Assembly: GCF_001411555.2 (NCBI RefSeq)
Contig: NC_049901.1
Span: 40,084,964-40,148,963, forward strand
From: Juglans regia
Taxonomy: Eukaryota; Streptophyta; Magnoliopsida; Fagales; Juglandaceae
Reading direction: 5' to 3'
DNA: 64,000 nt
Shown here: positions 10,085-22,245 of the stretch, one piece after another
Numbering within the stretch: the first letter of the stretch is position 1
Layout: each line of letters begins with the position of its first letter
Notes under the pieces: model-generated
Told to the model about the DNA's origin: nothing
The model's database searches: none
The model's input: only the letters and a program-made list of their open reading frames with translations
Position numbers and translations under genes: made by a program

Positions 10085-12067
10085 TCACACTCTCCTCATA
10101 TGGAGACGAACTCCATGTTCTGGTTCGATAAGCAATCTGACAACAGGGGAGTGTCGGTATGCTGATGATAGCGAGAAGCAAAACTTGGACGGAATGAGAC
10201 ATAACATTACCTTCAGCTCTGTCATGGCTAAGTGTTGGCCAACACAGACTCGAGCCCCGAATCCAAATGGGATAAATGCCTGTGGAATCTTGCAGGCCCC
10301 ACTAATTCCGTGGGAAAATCTTTCTGGATTGAACTCGCGGGCATCAGGCCTCCATAGATCTGGGTGTTGCTGCAACATTGCAACAGGAATCCAGATGTAT
10401 ATACCTTCTGGAATCAGTATGTCTTTGAATTTAATGTCTTGCCCTGCTGCTCTTGTGACTGCTGGTACTGGTGGGTAAAGGTGCAATGTCTCTTGAATTA
10501 CCATTGCCAACTGCAAATAATCAGAAAGATTAGAATACACTTCCATCATTTTGGTCTATATGGGATGAGAAAATTCATGTTTTGTTAAATCTTTTTCATG
10601 CTTTGAGGCAGATCAGGATGGCGTAAGAACAAAATCTGCACAACAGTAAGAGAACATTTTGACCAGCAGATAATAGTTTGTAGCTCTTAATTTGCTAGCA
10701 GCCATATGCCATTCCTTCTGCTCTGTAAAAACACTTTTATGGACATAATGAATTTATAATGGTACATATTGTTTTCATGTTTCGGATCGTATCAGCATCT
10801 GGAAGGCCGCCTTTACACATTTCAAGCACCTCAGCACGAGCACAAGCACGAGCTTGCCATTCGGGATATGCAGCTAATAACATCAAGCTCCATGATGCTG
10901 TGATGGCAACGGTCTCATAGCCGCCAAGATATATAGTTTTGCAATTATCCACGATGAACTTGTCAGGAGAGAGATCCAACAAATCACTAGCCTTTTTGGC
11001 TCCTTCAAGTATCATTTGCAGAAGATCCTTCTCGTGAGTTGTCTCCGTCCTTTGTTTAACTACCCTTACTATCATGAAGTTTATCTCTTTTTCTAATCTG
11101 CATATCTGTCTATCGATCTTGCTCGGAAAAAACATGATTGTTGTAAGAACAAGTTCAAATTGGTTGAAACCAAGTTAGGGATGTTCACAGATTATAAAAC
11201 ATATTTATGAACTAAATTTGATAGTAAAATGCAGCACCAACTCTTCTGATGACAGTAGATTAAAAGTATATACAATGAAAAATGGTCACAACAACAAACA
11301 TCTTCACAATTTCTTGATCATATTTGTAGGAAAACTTCAATGCAATGGTACCTAAACTTGGGGATTCCGAGAGTTGTCTTCGACATGATTTTTTGGAGAG
11401 TTCTGAACTTCAAGTTGAATTCTTCCCCTTCAAGATAATTGCTTCCAAAACAAGCTCTGATCCCCAGACAAGGTCCTTAAATCCTTGTCAATTGTTAATG
11501 TCTTCAATTCCTCCCTCATTTTCAATCCTGATTTCCCACGCTCTTAGCATTGAGGTTGTACAGTCGACCATCAAACTCAGCATGTCCTTCAAAACAAAGT
11601 TGCAGGTAGAAGTTTGCATCAAATCTTACAATTTATAGCATGCAAATTGAATAATCTTCTGATTGACATGGATCCATTTTAATGGCAAATCTTGACTTGT
11701 ACTGGCTTCACTGTTTGAAATGGTGGGAGAAACAAAAAATAGTGGGAAAGAAAGTTTGCTCTGATTATTGCTTTTGAAAGGAAGTAATCTTATATCAATT
11801 AAAAAGTTATTAGTCTGTCATATCCACTGGAGAATCTTACCTTGACCTTGTCCATGTAGAATTCAGGAGCTATTATCTTCCTTTGGTGGGACCAAAGTGG
11901 GCCACTTGAGGATGCAATTCCCTGGCCCACCAAGGCCCCCCTCTCCTTGGCTATGTAAGAAGGTTTTCCTAGGTTCAGAGAAGTACAAAGGCCGATATCC
12001 TTCACCACCTCTATATCACCTGCCCACAATATCTGTATGCTTCCAATTGAAATCATGAACACCGGTC
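10085..12067 (-). pseudogene. CYP714-type cytochrome P450 pseudogene
   Basis: Exon-like blocks on the minus strand: 11841-12067 (GPVFMISIGS ... APEFYMDKVK), 11352-11586, about 10770-11127 and 10085-10510. The order and sequence match CYP714-type P450s (gibberellin or related terpenoid hydroxylases; family call from memory). The I-helix motif GGYET and the heme loop FGFGARVCVG are readable. Damage is extensive: exon 1 with the membrane anchor is missing; the 11352-11586 block has at least two indels with an in-frame TGA after EDINN; the acceptor before MFFPSKIDRQ is gone; the donor after RNMKT reads AT instead of GT; an extra codon interrupts WQARARAE; and the ExxR arginine is histidine (ETLHLYPP). 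Activity is ruled out. It lies just beyond the 3' end of SKOR1, on the same strand. Confidence 0.88.
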
Positions 12068-12325
12068 CTGCCCACCAATGCATCAGATGATATCACTCTA
12101 TGAGTTTGGTTGATAACTCAAAACAAAAAAAAATAATAATAAAAACAATGCGGGATGGAGAATGAATACTTATAGAAAAATTCTTCTCATGAGTCACTAT
12201 TCACCATTTGCCTCTATGCATTAAATTATTCATTAATCAAGTTTTTTTTAACAAACCATATTATTTTTGTAAAAAATTTGTTTAACCCAACTAGAAACAT
12301 GCTTTTGCACGTGCTCCTGACCTAG

Positions 12326-12356
<31 letters not shown>

Positions 12357-12761
12357 TCCCCTTAACAGAGCAAGCATTCCACTTGGTTTTTTATTGGATT
12401 GGTGGGAGCTTACCAGTTTTATTGATTTTTTGTTAGTATGGCGGGAGCTTGCCAGATTGCGCACTTTTGAATGTATATATAAGGGGATGTACTTCCCCAT
12501 GCATTGACTGTTATGCAATCAATCTCTCTTCCTTTTCTTGTTCTTATGTTGCTGTCGCATTGACTTGCACGTTACAAGTTACAACTCTCTCTTCTCCCCT
12601 CCTTGAGGCTCTTGATTACTACATTCTGACAGACATCTCCACCCAAGATCTGAACTGGATCGGCATGGGGTGCTTCTTTGTTTCTAAAGGGAAAAAAAAA
12701 AGATGAAATTTCACCTATAGATGTACAAGAAGTACTACAGAAACTCATCTATTTGAGAGTT
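12068..12761. other. Spacer with (TA)n and an LTR-like promoter segment
   Basis: It contains a TA microsatellite (12325-12352) and, at 12360-12610, a segment reminiscent of a retrotransposon LTR: repeated gggagctt(a/g)ccag words, a TATA-like tatataaggg near 12474 and a CT-rich leader. No matching second LTR or target duplication was found, so the origin is unproven. No gene is seen. Confidence 0.35.
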
Positions 12762-15700
12762 TCAACTATTAGATTCTTCAGTTCCAATATAACTGACTAA
12801 AATAAGATGATCACCATCTCTTATAACATCTATATCATCAATTTCGGCTCCATCTTTGCTAAGGACTTTACTCGGCAAGACCCCGAATTTCTTAGCACCT
12901 ATCTCAAGTAGCTCCTGAAAACTCCCTGGAAGTAGCATAAGCTTTCCAGCTACTTCTCCCTTTTCTGGACAACTAATTGTCACTCTAGCAGGGTTATCTC
13001 CAGATTCTCCACGGTCCTTGCCATTTCTCATCGTGCTAACAGAGAATAGAAAGTCCTTCTCCCCATTGTGGGCAGAGGACATTATACCGAATAGTGAGTT
13101 GTGGAACTTATTAGTCCTGCGCCTTGGACGGGATTGGCTCCACGATCCATCTGTTGTACCTGTGAATGAGCCCTCCTGGGATGGACGGATTGCTGGCTCA
13201 CTCTTAAATCGCCCAAGGAAACGAGTGCCATTTTTCCGCTCTGGAATCGCAACAATGGATTGAGTTCTGGGTTCTTTAGCAGATTGGAAAAGGATTTTAA
13301 TGTCTTCATGTCCTTGTTGGTCGGCAAGATCCCTTGGGGTCCAACCATCAGGGTCTGGCTTGTCAATATCAGCGCCTTCATGCAGAAGGAATTGGACTAT
13401 TTCAATGTTGCCTTCACAAACTGCAACATGAAGAGCTGTGGTTCCATTGTTTTTAGGAAGTGTGACATCTCCTCCATAACGAATTATTTCCTTGAGCAAT
13501 GCCAAGTTGTTTTGCTCAGCAGCAGTGCATGCAAATTGACCAATGTCTCCGCGGTGTAAATTTGCACCACTGTCTAGTAGCACCTTGATCGCAGATTCAT
13601 GACCAGCCAGCATTGCTTCCCATAGTGGCACATTCCCGTCAGAGTCTACATACATGCAAAATTAAACTCATCATTTTTATACTTATCGAATCACTCAGCA
13701 GAGCAATCCACCCCAGCTAACAGATAACAACCTTAATTCCAAAAATCCAATGCAATGAAAGGTGTAATTTAACATGGGGGCATATCTGATTATGTGACCT
13801 CAGATATGGATTGAAAATTAAGGTGAACTCACGAAATGAAAAACCATATCTGATAATGTACGAGTTCAAACATGGGGGGCATGTCTAGGCATTCATCAAT
13901 TAATCACAGAATTTTTGTAAGGAGAGTCAACTGATATGAGCCACTCTATTCTTAAAAAAAGGAATATTCACATGTAATTCTGCATTTTTAACTATTACAA
14001 GTCTGATTTCCATTTCGAGATAATTTATAATGTGGGATTCTGGCAATCATACCAACTTTTAAATCATTAGTGGAAGGAGTCTTCTGAATTATTTAGATTA
14101 TCATATGGTATGAAGGGAAAAGAAAAGGACCTGCATAAACCCTGGTACGGATTTAAATAATGAATTCTATCTATGCTCTTATCTACAATCAAAGGCATAG
14201 AGACTGCGCGTGCATGCCTCTGGAAGTTGTATTTGAAGGTTTTTCTTTCCATTTGGAGGGTAATGTTTTAAAGGGTATGGAACAGCTAATGGGATAAGAG
14301 TTTAAAAAATATTGAAAATCATAACCAATAAATATACACGACATAATCCACAAATTAATGGAAATAGAAATAAGAAAGATAACATTCATAAAAACACAAA
14401 AAATTACCAAAAAATTACTATGTAGATTTGCACAAATAAATATCCCCACAAATGTTACAACAAATCATAATCCACCAGTTTTTATAGCAATAGTAACTCT
14501 TTATTATATTAGGTGTTTGGTTTAGTAGATGTCATATAAGCCCATAAATATATATCCTGTGCTCTTTAATGGAATTATAATACAAAGGTTCAGTTGACAA
14601 TTAAATTCACACTAGCACTCCAAAAGTCAACATATCTCTGCATTATTTATCTAAAATATTAGGCAGATTTTTTTGTTTGAAGCAACAGGTTTTTGGACTA
14701 AAATAATGCTCCCAATGGGGCAACGTTATGATAGCAGCTTCATTATTGGGATTGACTTTAGTAAGACATCAGTAGAGATTCAAATGGTTGAGAAATATAA
14801 AGGACTTTTTAGAGAAATATTTGAATCCTTGTCTGAAAATGAAATATTGTGAGAAAAACTTCCAAAATTTGCAAAGGGAAACAGAAGGGATTTGAAAAAA
14901 AAAACAACCTGAAGAAGTTTGTGAATGTAATCATAGCTAAAAGTTACAGCAGTCTCAGGTTTAGATCTACTAAAACGAAACCTTTTGAGAGAAGTATAGA
15001 GGAAAAAAATAGTGGAGCTAGAACATAGTCGAATTTTCATATAATCAAGTCTAGAGCACTCAAAAACCACTTTTAAAAAAATAGAGCGGGATGGTGAAAG
15101 GTTTAAAAAAAAGGGAAAGCAAAAGGGAAAGGACAAGCAAAAGGGCATAGTTAAGCACAATGGCCATGTTTATGGGCATGCTTCTGCTAGAAGGTACCTC
15201 TACTGTTAGGATCTGCTCCATAATCAAGTAGTAGAAGCACACAATTCTCACTTCCTTTGGAAGCTGCTATATGCTGATTTTACATGAAAAAAGGACGACA
15301 TTTGAAAAATAAAATATTAGCATTCTCATTTCAAGAAGAGAATAAAATAAGAAGTAGATGCAAAGCACGCACCAGAGCAGTCCTGCCATTCTTGTCCGAT
15401 TCATTTGGATCAAGACCCCGTTTCAACAACTGATGCAACAACAAGTCATCCCCCCTTAGAGCTGCAAAGCATAGACTAAGAGGTAGGTCCATTCTGCCAT
15501 GAGCTAGCATGTTCTCAGTCTCCACCAGAACTTCTGACATTAATGGGTCATTAAGGTCTTTCAAATGCTGCCCACCAAGAAGAAAAGGCATGTAGAGCCA
15601 GAATATGTTAATCTTTATTGTAAATATGACCAGAACTATTTCACATTAGCGAAATGCTTGTATTCTACAAAACCAACATATGCTAAATAAAAATTTGATT

Positions 15701-18700
15701 GAAGACTCGGAAAATGTGAAAGCTTTACACCAGCCAATTTAAAATTTCTACATATTTGTTAGAAAACACAGCAAGGGTACAGATTATTACAAGTAGGAAA
15801 AGAATTTCTGCATTGATGAAGGATTATAGCAATAATTTAAGTTTACAAACCTGAAGCAGGTTATTCATGATTATGTTCCCATCTCCAACATTGGACTGAA
15901 CAATATTTAAGAAGGTGGTACGGTTCACCCGCAGAAGCTGGCTCAATCTTTTGGTCCTCACTGTAAATAGTTGTGGCCTGTAACAAAGTACTCCAATCTC
16001 TCCACAGACATCACCAGTTTTTGCCTCTCCTACAACCTGCAACCATTTCCTGTGTTTTCAGTAAGCATATCGTATATCCTGGGCATCATAACTTATGTTT
16101 CAGCCCCAAAGGAATCCATCTAAAGTAAAAGAAGATTTGGGAGATCAGACTTGCCTGTTCGACTCCATTTTTCTGGACCAATAGATCCTGTTATAATGCA
16201 AACACCAGAGGCCATCATTTTCTAAATTTAATGAAAAGATACTGCTGTAATTTATTGGAAAAAAAAAATATCTCAATAATAGTGTAGCTCTATTCTGTTT
16301 TTATATGTAAGTAGTCAGCTCTATTCAACTTCGTTAACATAATAAAGTACATACATACAATATTTTCATGAATAAATGTATTGGATTATTACCACTGCTC
16401 CATTGACAAGGATGTAGAAGTCTGTGGGTGCCTCATTCTGCAAGATCACATCTTCCTTTGGAGGAAAATACTCAGCTTTCATCTCTGATACCTTCAAAAG
16501 TTGGGAGGGAAAAATACCATGTAAGCATTTACCAAAATGAAGCAGGGGGAATTCAATTCACTTTAGAGAGAAGATTGGAAGTTAAACCAAGAGTTTAATG
16601 AATTACCAACTGAAAAAGCAAGTCGTTTGAAACCCCTTGAAACAGATACACCTTATCCACAAGAGAGTAGAAAAGATAATGAGAAATGCTTGAACGGATG
16701 GCTTTAGGAAGGGAATCAAGGGTCTCTTGCTGCTGGAGCCCCTCTGAGTCTGTTCTAAACTTCAAACATAAATGTGATAACATCTGATCTTGCAAGCGAA
16801 CCGGCAGCTGGTTCCTCTGGGCAAAACTAGATGCAGATTGGATGGTATCTCTCTGGAGATTTATTAAAGAAAGAAAAGGAACGGTTATTTGAAAGGACTC
16901 AAGAAACTAGCAAGTATTAGAACTAAAGTCCATGTCTGGAATTATATTTATAGCAGAGTATCAATTAATACAATTCACTCACAAATTTTCTGGTCCGACT
17001 GGTCCCATGGACAACCAAGTTTGTCATATTTCCAATCAAATATGCTGTCAATCCAAGGTTGAAAAGCATATAGAAGATGTCAAAGGTCATCTCCCTTGTA
17101 TTCACAGGGTGCAAATCACCATAGCCAACAGTAGTTAGAGTAGTGATAGACCAGTACATCGTCGTCACATAGCGGATCCACAAGCTCTGTTCAAGGAAAT
17201 TATTCATTGATGCTCCAATCCATGTCCTGTTAGGGTCATGATAATGTGCTGCCAGATAATAATAGAAACATCCAGCACAATGAACCGCAAAAAGGGTAAC
17301 CTGTAAAAAATATCGCAATCCTCATAAGATAGTGTAGTAGGAGAGAAAGCTTTCTTTCACCTATATAGTCCCGGAGTTATAAAAGACTTACACAAATAAG
17401 TTTTGCACATCGAACCCAAAAGTAGTTGTAGTTCCTATCTTTTTCCAATCTGTAATGACGGTAACAAATCCCAAGTTAGAACAAACCATTTTTTCTACAG
17501 GAACCAAACTACAAATAAATCAATAAAGATAAATCATTCTCATATTGTTTTCAATAATTGGAAGCACAATTAATAAGATGAAAATCCTCTTCACCTGGAA
17601 AATAGGGCACTAACTCTCCGGAGACGCCAAAGGCGAAGCATGTTGAATAAGCCATTCGACCTGAAAGGTGAATGAGCAATCTTCTGAGCAAGCTCCGAAG
17701 GGATTGTGGATATGACATCAAAGGCCAACCAGGAACGTGCATATTTCCATGCTATCTTCTTTGGATTATCAACGAGTAGGTAGGTTGTTCTATCAAGGTA
17801 CGCTACAAAAAAGGTAATAATGATATCCACAGCAAAGAATCCATTGACAACATTATCAGTAATGGAGAGTGGTCCCTGTGGTTTATTAAGGAAGCCGAAT
17901 TCAAACGGTGATACCCAAGCAGTATAGATGACCAGAACAACGAGAAAAGTTTCCCATATCCTGCAACAACCAATTTAGCCTCAGTCAAGCTTACCGAAAA
18001 GTAATGTCCTGACATATTTATGAATAATTATGGATATTTATGGATAATGTTTATGAATTCAATCTACAAGTGAAGAGTGAAGACAGCGATCTTTATGCAA
18101 AAATGGATCTACTCTGTACATGACATATTTTCGGAGTTTGAAACATTAGTTCTTTTAAATTGGGGTAATGAATCATCCTTTTCTACACGATGCTCGGTTC
18201 GTAAAATACACATGGCATTACAAGAACAAGAAGGGGAGGAAAAGCAAAGACAAAGACAGTCTACAAAAGCTACAAACTGTTTTCCGTCATGAACAAGCAG
18301 AAAATTCAAAGCCTCCGAGTAGGTGCAGCTCTGGTCTAACTTGGTGACAATTCAAAGATCAAATATTAAGTACGAATTAGAATAAAAAAAGTGGATGTCT
18401 CACTTTTAGGACACCAATCAAATATTCCAAACGCATGGGAAGACCGAAGAACTTTTCGTTTAGGAAAAAAGTATACAAAATAAAAACAACACCAGAACAA
18501 AGAAACAAGAAAATCGTTTTTTGTAGAAGCTATCATTTTTGGCGTAAAATCAACGAGGTAGATCAAGATTTTAGATGAACAATGTCACACGGAGGAAGAA
18601 GCTTCCAACTACAAACCGTAGAACTGAAAAACAGTATATACAAGAGAAAATCATTTAAGAAATCAAAACGAAGTTCAAAATTTTCAAATAAAAATCCCAG

Positions 18701-19329
18701 AACGACAAATACGAGATTCATTCTCAAAGAGATAACTTGAAGCAAAAATTAAAAGGAAATGGAGATTAAAAAAAGAAGAAGTAATGCTATCAGTTACAAA
18801 CGAACCATCACAAGATTCAACTATTATCTTTTCCAAATACCCCATTATTGAAGAATATATAAATAAGCCAACAGTAGCGCTTCAACTTCAGTCGATACAG
18901 CCATCATTAGATTATTCAATTTAAAAAGAAAATAACAAAATAGGTAACCAGAAATTCAACAAATGCAGCATAAACCCAGAAAGGCAAGAATACCATTAAA
19001 TTATTATTATAACAGCTAAAAAACATTGAAGCACATAACCCAAGAATCAAAACAATGGAGGAAAGATAATGAAATATGCAAACTAAAACAAAACAAAACC
19101 AACCTAGAAACAAAAACCAAGAAAAGTAATCATTTTTGAACCTGTAGCGGCGGTCATATGGCGATATAATCAATCTCCTAAGCTTGACTCTGCGATTGCT
19201 TCTTGCTCCAAGGGACGGCAAAATCCCCGTAGAGAGACTGTAATGGCTACCGTCCCTCGACAATTGTTCAATCTCTTCTTTACCGCACATTGAAACCCGA
19301 AAGACCCCTTTGTTCACCAAAGGCTCCAT
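12762..19329 (-). CDS. SKOR: Outward-rectifying Shaker K+ channel, SKOR/GORK type (SKOR1)
   Basis: Eleven exons on the minus strand: 19142-19329, 17595-17960, 17392-17449, 16983-17300, 16607-16852, 16393-16491, 16155-16187, 15851-16036, 15373-15567, 15198-15273 and 12762-13645. They sum to 2649 nt, 882 aa, close to the family's about 820-880. Order: N-terminus with [12 protein letters not shown]1-S4 (about 64-190, S4 [15 protein letters not shown]), S5, pore with filter TVGYGD at 261-266, S6 ([11 protein letters not shown]), cyclic-nucleotide-binding-like domain (about 390-500), ankyrin repeats (about 520-740) and a C-terminal KHA domain ending near [11 protein letters not shown]. Such channels open on depolarisation at the plasma membrane and release K+ into xylem or from guard cells. 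All introns are GT-AG except intron 7, which is GC-AG. No stop or frameshift. The start is the first ATG of the conserved N-terminus (MEPLVNKG). Confidence 0.95.
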
Positions 19330-19395
19330 TATTGATACACAGCCTAAGAAACAAACAGAAAAAGAACACTCTACTCTCGTTGCTTGAGCAAAGGC

Positions 19396-19399
19396 TCTG

Positions 19400-19430
<31 letters not shown>
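19396..19430. repeat. CT/GA microsatellite in the SKOR1 leader
   Basis: An uninterrupted CT run of about 16 units (GA on the coding strand). Such tracts are common in plant 5'UTRs and can influence expression. It is absent from SKOR2. Confidence 0.9.
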
Positions 19431-19431
<1 letters not shown>

Positions 19432-19516
19432 CACGTAAACACGCATCGGGAACGATGCCATGAACAACGTTTCTTTGTTTGCTTCTCGTATTTAGTATGT
19501 AAGAGTCGGGTCTAGT

Positions 19517-19523
19517 TTATATA
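19517..19523 (-). promoter_or_regulatory. TATA box of SKOR1
   Basis: TATATAA on the minus strand, 188 bp before the ATG, implying a start near 19490 and a leader of about 160 nt. The leader carries the CT/GA tract. The equivalent sequence is deleted in SKOR2. Confidence 0.6.
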
Positions 19524-19734
19524 ATACGCGCCCTCTCTCTGAGGTCTCTTCTCGCTCGGCAATTACCTTAAAAAGCTGCTGCTATTCTGCTATTTCCCTT
19601 TGCCGCCTACTCTCAAAACTGTCTTTTTACCTTACGCTGCATTTGTCATTATTATATTCATTATGTAATAAAATTACAAGTTTATAAAATTAAATTCCTA
19701 AAAATTCCCCCAAAATAGTTTAAATTTTAGTACA

Positions 19735-19955
19735 GGTTTAGGGAGTGAAATAAGAATTTTGTATTTTGTTTTGAAGTTTAAAATATTATATTTTAATATT
19801 ATTATTGTTTTGAGATTTAAAAAATATGTATTGGGATTTGAAAAAGTTGAATTGTTTATTATATTTTATATAGAGATTTAAAAAATGTGTAATGATGAGA
19901 TGAGATGAGATAAGAATTTTATGTTTTATTTTGGTTACCAAACCTGCCCTAACTT
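19735..19955. repeat. MITE family M1 copy upstream of SKOR1
   Basis: Same core as the copy at 2360-2560, with gatgagatgagatgagataag near its end and a CCAAAC-type terminus (ggttaccaaacctgccc). Confidence 0.6.
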
Positions 19956-22024
19956 TTCGACAACTTTTCAAGATTTTGTTTTTAAAAATTAAGCAATATG
20001 GGAAATTATTTAAATCTCAAGTTTTTCAAATCAGATAGTTGAGACTTCGCTATACCAACAATTATTACTTTAAATGAGGCTAAATATGAAAAGAAAAATT
20101 ATTTATATTAACCTACTATTTACGTCATCCTCAACACACTTAGTGTATTGAGTTAAAAAAAAAAAATTGAAATCATAGTATGCGGAGAGCGTAGGCTGAT
20201 ATATAGCATATCTGATATGGAAAATATTAAAACCGTTGATTTTTAATTCATATAAATAATAAATGCTGATTTTTCTCTTCATTTGAAGGAAAGTGGTAAA
20301 ATATCAGATATTTTCACATATCTTTCTTTAAAACATAATAATTAAAATTCTTCATATTTAGTATTAATATATTATCTTTATTGTACCTATAGGTAGTATA
20401 ATATGCTATCCTTATATCTTATTTGTTGCCTTATTAAGTGCCTGCATGGTTGAGATTGGTAATATAATTTTTAAGTTTAGAATTTTTAGTTGTAGAGCTG
20501 CTCTACTATTAAAAAAATTATTTATTGTTTGATTATCATACGTCTAAAATACTTTCAACTATATTATATTTATTTGAAAATAATATAAAAACATAATTCT
20601 TGAGGTAGAATGACATAAAAGGCCATTTGAGATAATGTCAATAAGATTATAAGATAAAGATGTAATTATTTAAAAGTTATATAGATATTTTTGCCTTTTG
20701 ATAGTCTTCTTTAAAATTGAAATTACATTTTGTATTATTTGAAAAAATACACTTGAGGAAAAGTATCAAAATGATATTTTTTCTTGAAGCGTACGTTTTT
20801 AACTTTTTTATATTAAAAATTACTTTAATACGTAACAATCAAATTATCTAATTTTATCATTAAAGGGTTGTTGAAGCTATTTAAAATTTAAACATTTTTT
20901 AATATCCCTAATGCAATCCCAAATAGGCCTTAAATATATACCGCGTCGTTCAATAAATAAATAAATATAAGCGGATTTTGACATCATTTATCTTGAATGT
21001 TATTATTTTATCAAATAGTTTATAAGTATGATTTATTGCAAAATTTGTAGGAGTTGTTAAATAATCTATTTTGTGATAAGAATATATCTATATATTTTTT
21101 ATATATAATCCTTTACAAACACGATGTTGGTGAATATGATTTTCATAAGTTTTTAAGTATAATTCTTAAAAGTCATAAGAGTAGTATATAATTCAAAAGA
21201 AAAACTCTACCTGCAACTCTCTGGGAACTTGCATAACCGGTTGCATAAAAAATTTGTAGGAGTTGTTAAATAACCAATATTAATACTATTATATATTTAT
21301 GAGTAATACTAATATATATATTAATATTAATAGTTTAATATAAACTATAGTTATACTTATACTAATATAGTTATACTAAATAACTATAACTAATACTATA
21401 CTATAGTATTATATATAAATCACTATAATTAATACTATATTATAGTATTAGATATAAATCACTATAATTTTTTTTAATAGGTTAAATCACTATAACAAAA
21501 TATATATAACTATATATTAATATCACTATATATATTATTTATATATATATATAATATATACTATACTATACATTATTTATTATGCACATAGACTAAATTT
21601 TAGTCCCAAAGGCAATCGTTTAATGGGGTTATATATATACATATATATATATATTACGGTTCATAGCCCCCCCTCCCCACTCGACCATCTCTGCTCTGCC
21701 TCTCAAGTCCCCGAGTCCCCGCAGCCCTCTCTCACGCTCAACGCCTTTCTCATGCCGTCAACAGTCCTTTGCCGTCGACACTGTTGGTCCCTTATGTTCT
21801 CCTCCTCTTCCAGTTGTTCTCAAGGCTACAGAATTACAGATATTGTTTTCCTCTCTCTCGACGAGCTAATCGGTATGTGAACATATATATGCTTTTTAAT
21901 TTTCAAAATCTTACATTTACTTTATGAATCATTACAATGTTTCAATTTATTGCTAATTGATTAATTTCATTTAGGGTTTTTATCGAATTTACAGATTTGA
22001 GATGAGAATTGAATTCAAAAACTA
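19956..22024. other. AT-rich gene-free stretch
   Basis: Strongly AT-rich. 21280-21560 is a low-complexity run of actata/tatagt words. At 21655-21875 a GC-richer, pyrimidine-rich patch stands out, holding an 85-codon open frame that ends by a plausible donor (AATCG|GTATGTG); its protein (for example VPESPQPSLTLNAFL) is not recognised. It could be a remnant first exon or chance. Confidence 0.45.
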
Positions 22025-22245
22025 GGCAGGTTTTGGGGGTGAGATGAGAATTTTGTGTTTTGTTTTAGTGTTTAAAATATTATGTTTTAGTATTATTATT
22101 GTGTTGAGACTTGAAAAAGTTGAATTGAGATTTAAAAAAATTGAATTGTTTATTATATTTTGTATGTGAACTTGAAAAATGTGTAATGATGAGATGAGAT
22201 GAAATGAGAATTTTGTGTCTCATCCCACTCTCCAAACATGCCCTA
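22025..22245. repeat. MITE family M1 copy with readable inverted ends
   Basis: It runs from ggcaggttttggg to ccaaacatgccc, which are roughly inverted, and carries the full M1 core with two gttgaattg words and gatgagatgagatgaaatgag. Confidence 0.65.

Noticed and set aside
13018..13559. Plus-strand frames over the last SKOR1 exon (and 44076-44680 over SKOR2)
   Set aside because: They are antisense shadows of conserved channel coding sequence; the same frames occur in both paralogues only because the exon is conserved.
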